Part shown: positions 6,183 to 8,368 of the stretch, piece by piece
Numbering within the stretch: position 1 is the first letter of the stretch
Layout of the letters: each line of letters begins with the position of its first letter
NCBI GenBank assembly: GCA_043738625.1
Contig: JAYUFR010000007.1
Location: forward strand, 1 to 8,368
Direction: 5' to 3'
DNA length: 8,368 nt
Source of the DNA: JANYCD01 sp043738625
Lineage (GTDB): Bacteria > Pseudomonadota > Gammaproteobacteria > Burkholderiales > Rhodocyclaceae
Notes under the pieces: generated by a model
The model's input: only the letters and a program-made list of their open reading frames with translations
What the model was told of the DNA's origin: nothing
The model's database searches: none
Position numbers and translations under genes: made by a program

Positions 6183-7448
6183 TCAGGCGAGTGCTTCCTT
6201 CAGCGACGGCGCTTTCACCCACTTTTCCACGGTCTCGATATTGGCGCGAATCAGGACTTCATTGTCCTGCAACTGCATGAAATTCTTGCCGCCCGATTCA
6301 AGCCCGCGCTGCGTGCGCGCGACATTGCTGAGATCTTCCAGCAGGACTTCGCTGACGCGCGCGACATAAGCTTCCTGCTGAAAGCGTTCCCGCATGTTTT
6401 CCGCCTTGGAGACATAAAAACGAATTTCATGGCGGGTACGGTTATGCGACAGCGGCCAGAAATGGTGGGTCCAGAAGCCGCCGGGGCCGACGTCGATATG
6501 CATGTTCGGCCAGACATGGAGAACGTCCATGGCCCAGTCCTTGGAGCGTGTTGGGTTGATCGCCGGGTGCTCAAGGAATTTGGTGATGTCGGCGCCTTTC
6601 GCGTGCGCCAGGACGCTGGCGGAGTCGACCGAGCCGTAGGCAAGCGCTTCGACCTTGTTGTTCGGGCCGGGTGTGTATTGGGAATTACCGTACATCGAAA
6701 CGAAGCGATGCGGGCCGAAGAACTTGACGTCCAGCACATGCGCGTAGGGGTTGTCGCGCGAGGAAAAAGTCGCGCCGATGGTCTGGGGGTGAATGGCGGG
6801 GATATGGTAGGCCTCGCTGAACGCATCGGAGACCACCTTCCAGTTGCAATCGAGATCCGCCTGAACGATGAACGGATTGGCTGCATTCAGGTAATGCACG
6901 CCGGAAAAGAAATCGGCCATGTCGCCGAGATACTCTTTCAACCCGACCTCGGGTTCGGGCGTCAGGTTAATGAAGACCCAGCCATCCCACACCTCGCAGG
7001 CGATCGGTGTCAGGCCACAATTTTTTTTGTCGACGTTGAAAAAATTGGGTTCGTCCGGAATGCTGAGCAGGCGCCCATCGTTGCCATAGGTCCACTGGTG
7101 ATAACGGCACATCAGGCGCTTCGCGTTTCCAGACTCGGCGACCACCACCTGATTGCCGCGATGCGAGCAGACATTATGGAAGGCACGGACCTGGCCCTCC
7201 TTGTCGCGCATCAGGATCACCGAAGCCTTGCACACCTCGACCTCCTTGCGCACATAGTCCCCCGCCGTCGCGATCTCTTCCTCCCGCGCGAGCAACAGCC
7301 ATGAGCGGCGGAAAACATGCTCCTGCTCCATGGCATAGAACTCGGGAGAGCGATAGGGCTCCATCGACACCGGTGACGTCGACAGGCCCGCCATCTCGGT
7401 GTAAGTGGTCTTGTGCTCGTTGCTCAAAGCAGGATCGCGAACGTTCAT
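6183..7448 (-). CDS. Rieske non-heme iron oxygenase, alpha (catalytic) subunit
   Basis: A 421-residue ring-hydroxylating-type oxygenase. The N-terminal Rieske domain has C94-x-H96-x17-C114-x2-H117, which binds a [2Fe-2S] cluster. The C-terminal catalytic domain has DAFSEAYHIPAIHPQT with mononuclear-iron ligands H215 and H220, and D372 in EDLSNVARTQRGLESG as the likely third ligand. The bridging position before the first His is Glu (E212) instead of the common Asp. It would use O2 and electrons from a reductase/ferredoxin to hydroxylate or demethylate a hydrophobic substrate. No beta subunit, ferredoxin or reductase is in the window, suggesting an alpha-only oligomer with partners elsewhere. 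ATG at 7448 is chosen over a start 19 codons upstream because AAAAGGAG lies directly before it. The 118-aa gene follows on the same strand. Confidence 0.95.
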   Translation of the reverse strand: MNVRDPALSNEHKTTYTEMAGLSTSPVSMEPYRSPEFYAMEQEHVFRRSWLLLAREEEIATAGDYVRKEVEVCKASVILMRDKEGQVRAFHNVCSHRGNQVVVAESGNAKRLMCRYHQWTYGNDGRLLSIPDEPNFFNVDKKNCGLTPIACEVWDGWVFINLTPEPEVGLKEYLGDMADFFSGVHYLNAANPFIVQADLDCNWKVVSDAFSEAYHIPAIHPQTIGATFSSRDNPYAHVLDVKFFGPHRFVSMYGNSQYTPGPNNKVEALAYGSVDSASVLAHAKGADITKFLEHPAINPTRSKDWAMDVLHVWPNMHIDVGPGGFWTHHFWPLSHNRTRHEIRFYVSKAENMRERFQQEAYVARVSEVLLEDLSNVARTQRGLESGGKNFMQLQDNEVLIRANIETVEKWVKAPSLKEALA

Positions 7449-7469
7449 CTCTTCTCCTTTTCTGTCTTT

Positions 7470-7493
7470 GGCGCTCAAGCAGTTGGAAGCGCC
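7470..7493 (-). other. Hairpin in the Rieske mRNA leader
   Basis: GGCGCT (7470-7475) and AGCGCC (7488-7493) form a 6-bp GC-rich stem around a 12-base loop. It lies between the predicted -10 box and the ribosome binding site of the Rieske gene, so it would be in the untranslated leader. It could also be read as a DNA-level inverted repeat for a regulator. Role unknown. Confidence 0.35.
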
Positions 7494-7511
7494 TATTTGC
7501 CGCAAGTGTAA

Positions 7512-7517
7512 ATTATA
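7512..7517 (-). promoter_or_regulatory. Candidate -10 box for the Rieske operon
   Basis: On the - strand this reads TATAAT, a perfect -10 hexamer about 65 bases upstream of the Rieske start codon. No good -35 box sits 16-18 bases upstream (the hexamers there are TAAGCA, ATAAGC and TATAAG). That suggests an activator-dependent promoter, for which the MalT-type protein is a candidate. The -35 position falls inside the dyad at 7527-7542. Confidence 0.45.
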
Positions 7518-7526
7518 TCGATTGTT

Positions 7527-7542
7527 TTATAACTGCTTATAA
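7527..7542. promoter_or_regulatory. TTATAA-N4-TTATAA dyad in the Rieske/VOC divergent promoter
   Basis: TTATAACTGCTTATAA is an inverted repeat with perfect 6-bp arms around CTGC. It covers the expected -35 zone of the Rieske promoter and most of the -10 zone of the divergent VOC promoter, so one bound protein could control both. It resembles the dyad at 3686-3701: over 22 aligned bases (3684-3705 against 7525-7546), 17 are identical. A shared operator, for example for the TetR protein, is an inference. Confidence 0.45.
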
Positions 7543-7543
7543 T
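7538..7543 (+). promoter_or_regulatory. Candidate -10 box for the VOC/phytochelatin-synthase-like pair
   Basis: TATAAT is a perfect -10 hexamer about 85 bases before the VOC start codon. The -35 zone 16-18 bases upstream has no TTGACA-like sequence; TTGTTT at 7523-7528 is too close. A TG two bases before the hexamer is near, but not exactly at, the extended -10 position. The promoter is likely weak or activator dependent. Confidence 0.4.
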
Positions 7544-7581
7544 TTTTTACCGTGCCGCAGACTCAAGCCTTTACTGAAGCA

Positions 7582-7602
7582 GGTAAGTTACCATCGGGAT
7601 GG
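7582..7602. promoter_or_regulatory. Short palindromes in the leader of the second VOC gene
   Basis: GGTAA-G-TTACC (7582-7592) is a perfect 11-bp palindrome, directly followed by and sharing bases with CCATC-GG-GATGG (7591-7602). Both lie between the predicted promoter and the ribosome binding site at 7616-7620. They could form small leader hairpins or a regulator site; short palindromes also occur by chance. Confidence 0.25.
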
Positions 7603-7627
7603 TCGATCCATTGCGAAGGAAGCAAAG

Positions 7628-8041
7628 ATGTCCGGCGTGATCAACCTCAAGCAACTCAACCACTACAACATCCGTGTGCCCGCGGAGTTGCTGGAAAAGA
7701 CGCGCGCCTTCTACACCGACGTCATCGGACTCAAGGAAGGCTGGGCTCCGGGCCCGGCCAAATTTCCAATCCGCTGGCTCTATCTTGGCGATCAACCGGT
7801 GCTGCATTTGAACGGATTGCCGGATGATCAATCAATGTCCGGCCTTGCGCCAAAGTCGACCGGATGGCTGGACCATATCGCCTTTTCCTGCAGCGACCAC
7901 AAGTCCGCCAAGGCGCGCCTGGATGAGCTGCGCGTTCCCTACGCCCATAACGAGTTCCCCAATTTCGGGATCGTTCAGTTCCTGCTGCACGACCCGGTCG
8001 GAATTCAAATCGAACTCAACTTTGCCGGGGAGTGTGGCTGA
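7628..8041 (+). CDS. VOC-superfamily protein, extradiol dioxygenase/glyoxalase-like
   Basis: A 137-residue single-domain VOC protein with a full set of likely metal-binding residues. H12 lies in LNHYNIRV, H60 in PVLHLN, H83 in LDHIAFSCSD and E129 in GIQIELNF. The DHIAF and HDPVGIQIELNF patterns are typical of small extradiol-dioxygenase-like and glyoxalase-like members. The first repeat also has the usual TRAFYTDVIGLKEGW. Possible roles are ring cleavage of a hydroxylated product, isomerisation or glutathione-linked detoxification; the sequence does not choose between them. ATG at 7628 is selected because AAGGA (7616-7620) lies seven bases upstream. The reading frame is open far upstream into the Rieske gene, but that part is antisense shadow. 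It is divergent from the Rieske gene and ends one base before the next gene, so those two are likely translationally coupled. Confidence 0.93.
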   Translation: MSGVINLKQLNHYNIRVPAELLEKTRAFYTDVIGLKEGWAPGPAKFPIRWLYLGDQPVLHLNGLPDDQSMSGLAPKSTGWLDHIAFSCSDHKSAKARLDELRVPYAHNEFPNFGIVQFLLHDPVGIQIELNFAGECG

Positions 8042-8042
8042 G

Positions 8043-8368
8043 ATGTCTCAAACAATGCTGCAACTGCGCAAGTTCCTGCTGTCGCTTGGCCTGGCTGCGC
8101 TCGTGTTGGGCAGCGCGATCTCGATCATCTCGCCGCTGACATGGGGCGATGCCGCAGAAGGTTCCCAGGTTGTTTCCATCAAGGGGACACACGAATACCA
8201 GGATCCGGCGCTGCTCGAAAAAGCCTGGGCGCTACCGGTTGCCAGGCTCTACCGAGCGGACATTGATTATCAGCAAAACGGCAGCTTCTGCGGGCCGACG
8301 ACCATCGTCAACGTTCTGCATTCACTGAGCCTGCCCGGCGATCAAGCCACCCTGCTGAATGGCACCGG
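8043..8368 (+). CDS. Phytochelatin-synthase-like cysteine peptidase, exported (partial, cut by window end)
   Basis: The first 108 residues of a gene that runs off the right edge. After basic R9-K10, a hydrophobic stretch (about 11-34, LLSLGLAALVLGS then ISIISPLTW) forms a signal peptide or membrane anchor, with a possible cleavage site near GDAAEG. The mature start contains LPVARLYRADIDYQQNGSFCGPTTIVNVLHSLSL. The NGSFCGPTTIVNVL segment matches the catalytic-Cys region of phytochelatin synthases, so C83 is the expected nucleophile; the partner His and Asp would lie beyond the window. Bacterial family members usually act as glutathione-deglycinating peptidases rather than polymerising enzymes. 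The start ATG lies one base after the VOC stop, with GGGGAG at 8027-8032 inside the VOC gene. It could also be another papain-fold peptidase; the family call rests on one motif. Confidence 0.75.
   Translation, partial: MSQTMLQLRKFLLSLGLAALVLGSAISIISPLTWGDAAEGSQVVSIKGTHEYQDPALLEKAWALPVARLYRADIDYQQNGSFCGPTTIVNVLHSLSLPGDQATLLNGT

Noticed and set aside
6144..7304. 386-residue + strand open frame opposite the Rieske gene
   Set aside because: The - strand frame has complete Rieske and iron-binding motifs; the opposite frame shows no domain and is a GC-rich shadow.
7448..7505. Upstream start for the Rieske protein, 19 codons earlier
   Set aside because: The extension overlaps the predicted leader and hairpin, while AAAAGGAG directly precedes the ATG at 7448.
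7301..8041. 246-residue open frame extending the second VOC gene far upstream
   Set aside because: The extra N-terminal part is antisense to the Rieske gene and crosses the promoter region; the ribosome binding site and VOC homology start at 7628.
1..8368. CRISPR array, tRNA/rRNA gene, transposase or insertion sequence
   Set aside because: No regularly spaced repeats, no tRNA-like or rRNA-like segments and no transposase motifs were seen on either strand.

Overview
The window looks like part of a GC-rich proteobacterial chromosome, probably beta- or gammaproteobacterial. This is judged from the codon style, the purine-rich ribosome binding sites and the mix of families; it is an inference, not a placement. 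It holds nine genes (one cut by the right edge) and reads as an accessory catabolic locus with its own regulators. All functions come from motifs read by eye; no database search was possible.

Left part (1-3508): a 905-residue MalT/AlkS-type LuxR-family ATP-dependent activator on the + strand faces, tail to tail, a TetR-family repressor on the - strand. Middle part (3509-5751): a 340-bp AT-rich intergenic region carries a near-consensus sigma-70 promoter with an imperfect dyad over its -10 box. It drives a + strand run of a VOC-fold protein, a short-chain dehydrogenase/reductase (SDR) and an NTF2-like small protein. A perfect 17-bp hairpin sits between the VOC and SDR genes. Right part (5752-8368): a - strand pair encodes a Rieske non-heme-iron oxygenase alpha subunit followed by a 118-residue protein of unknown function. 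A 179-bp divergent promoter region separates it from a + strand pair made of a second VOC protein and, one base later, the start of an exported phytochelatin-synthase-like cysteine peptidase that runs off the end.

Taken together, the Rieske oxygenase would hydroxylate or demethylate a ring or other hydrophobic substrate, the SDR would oxidise or reduce a hydroxyl/keto group, and the VOC and NTF2-like proteins could open, isomerise or dehydrate intermediates. The two regulators would sense the substrate. The substrate cannot be read from the sequence; an aromatic, steroid or terpenoid compound is plausible. No beta subunit, ferredoxin or reductase for the Rieske enzyme is present here. The most interesting non-coding signal is a pair of similar AT-rich 16-bp dyads, one in each of the two catabolic promoter regions, which may be a shared operator.
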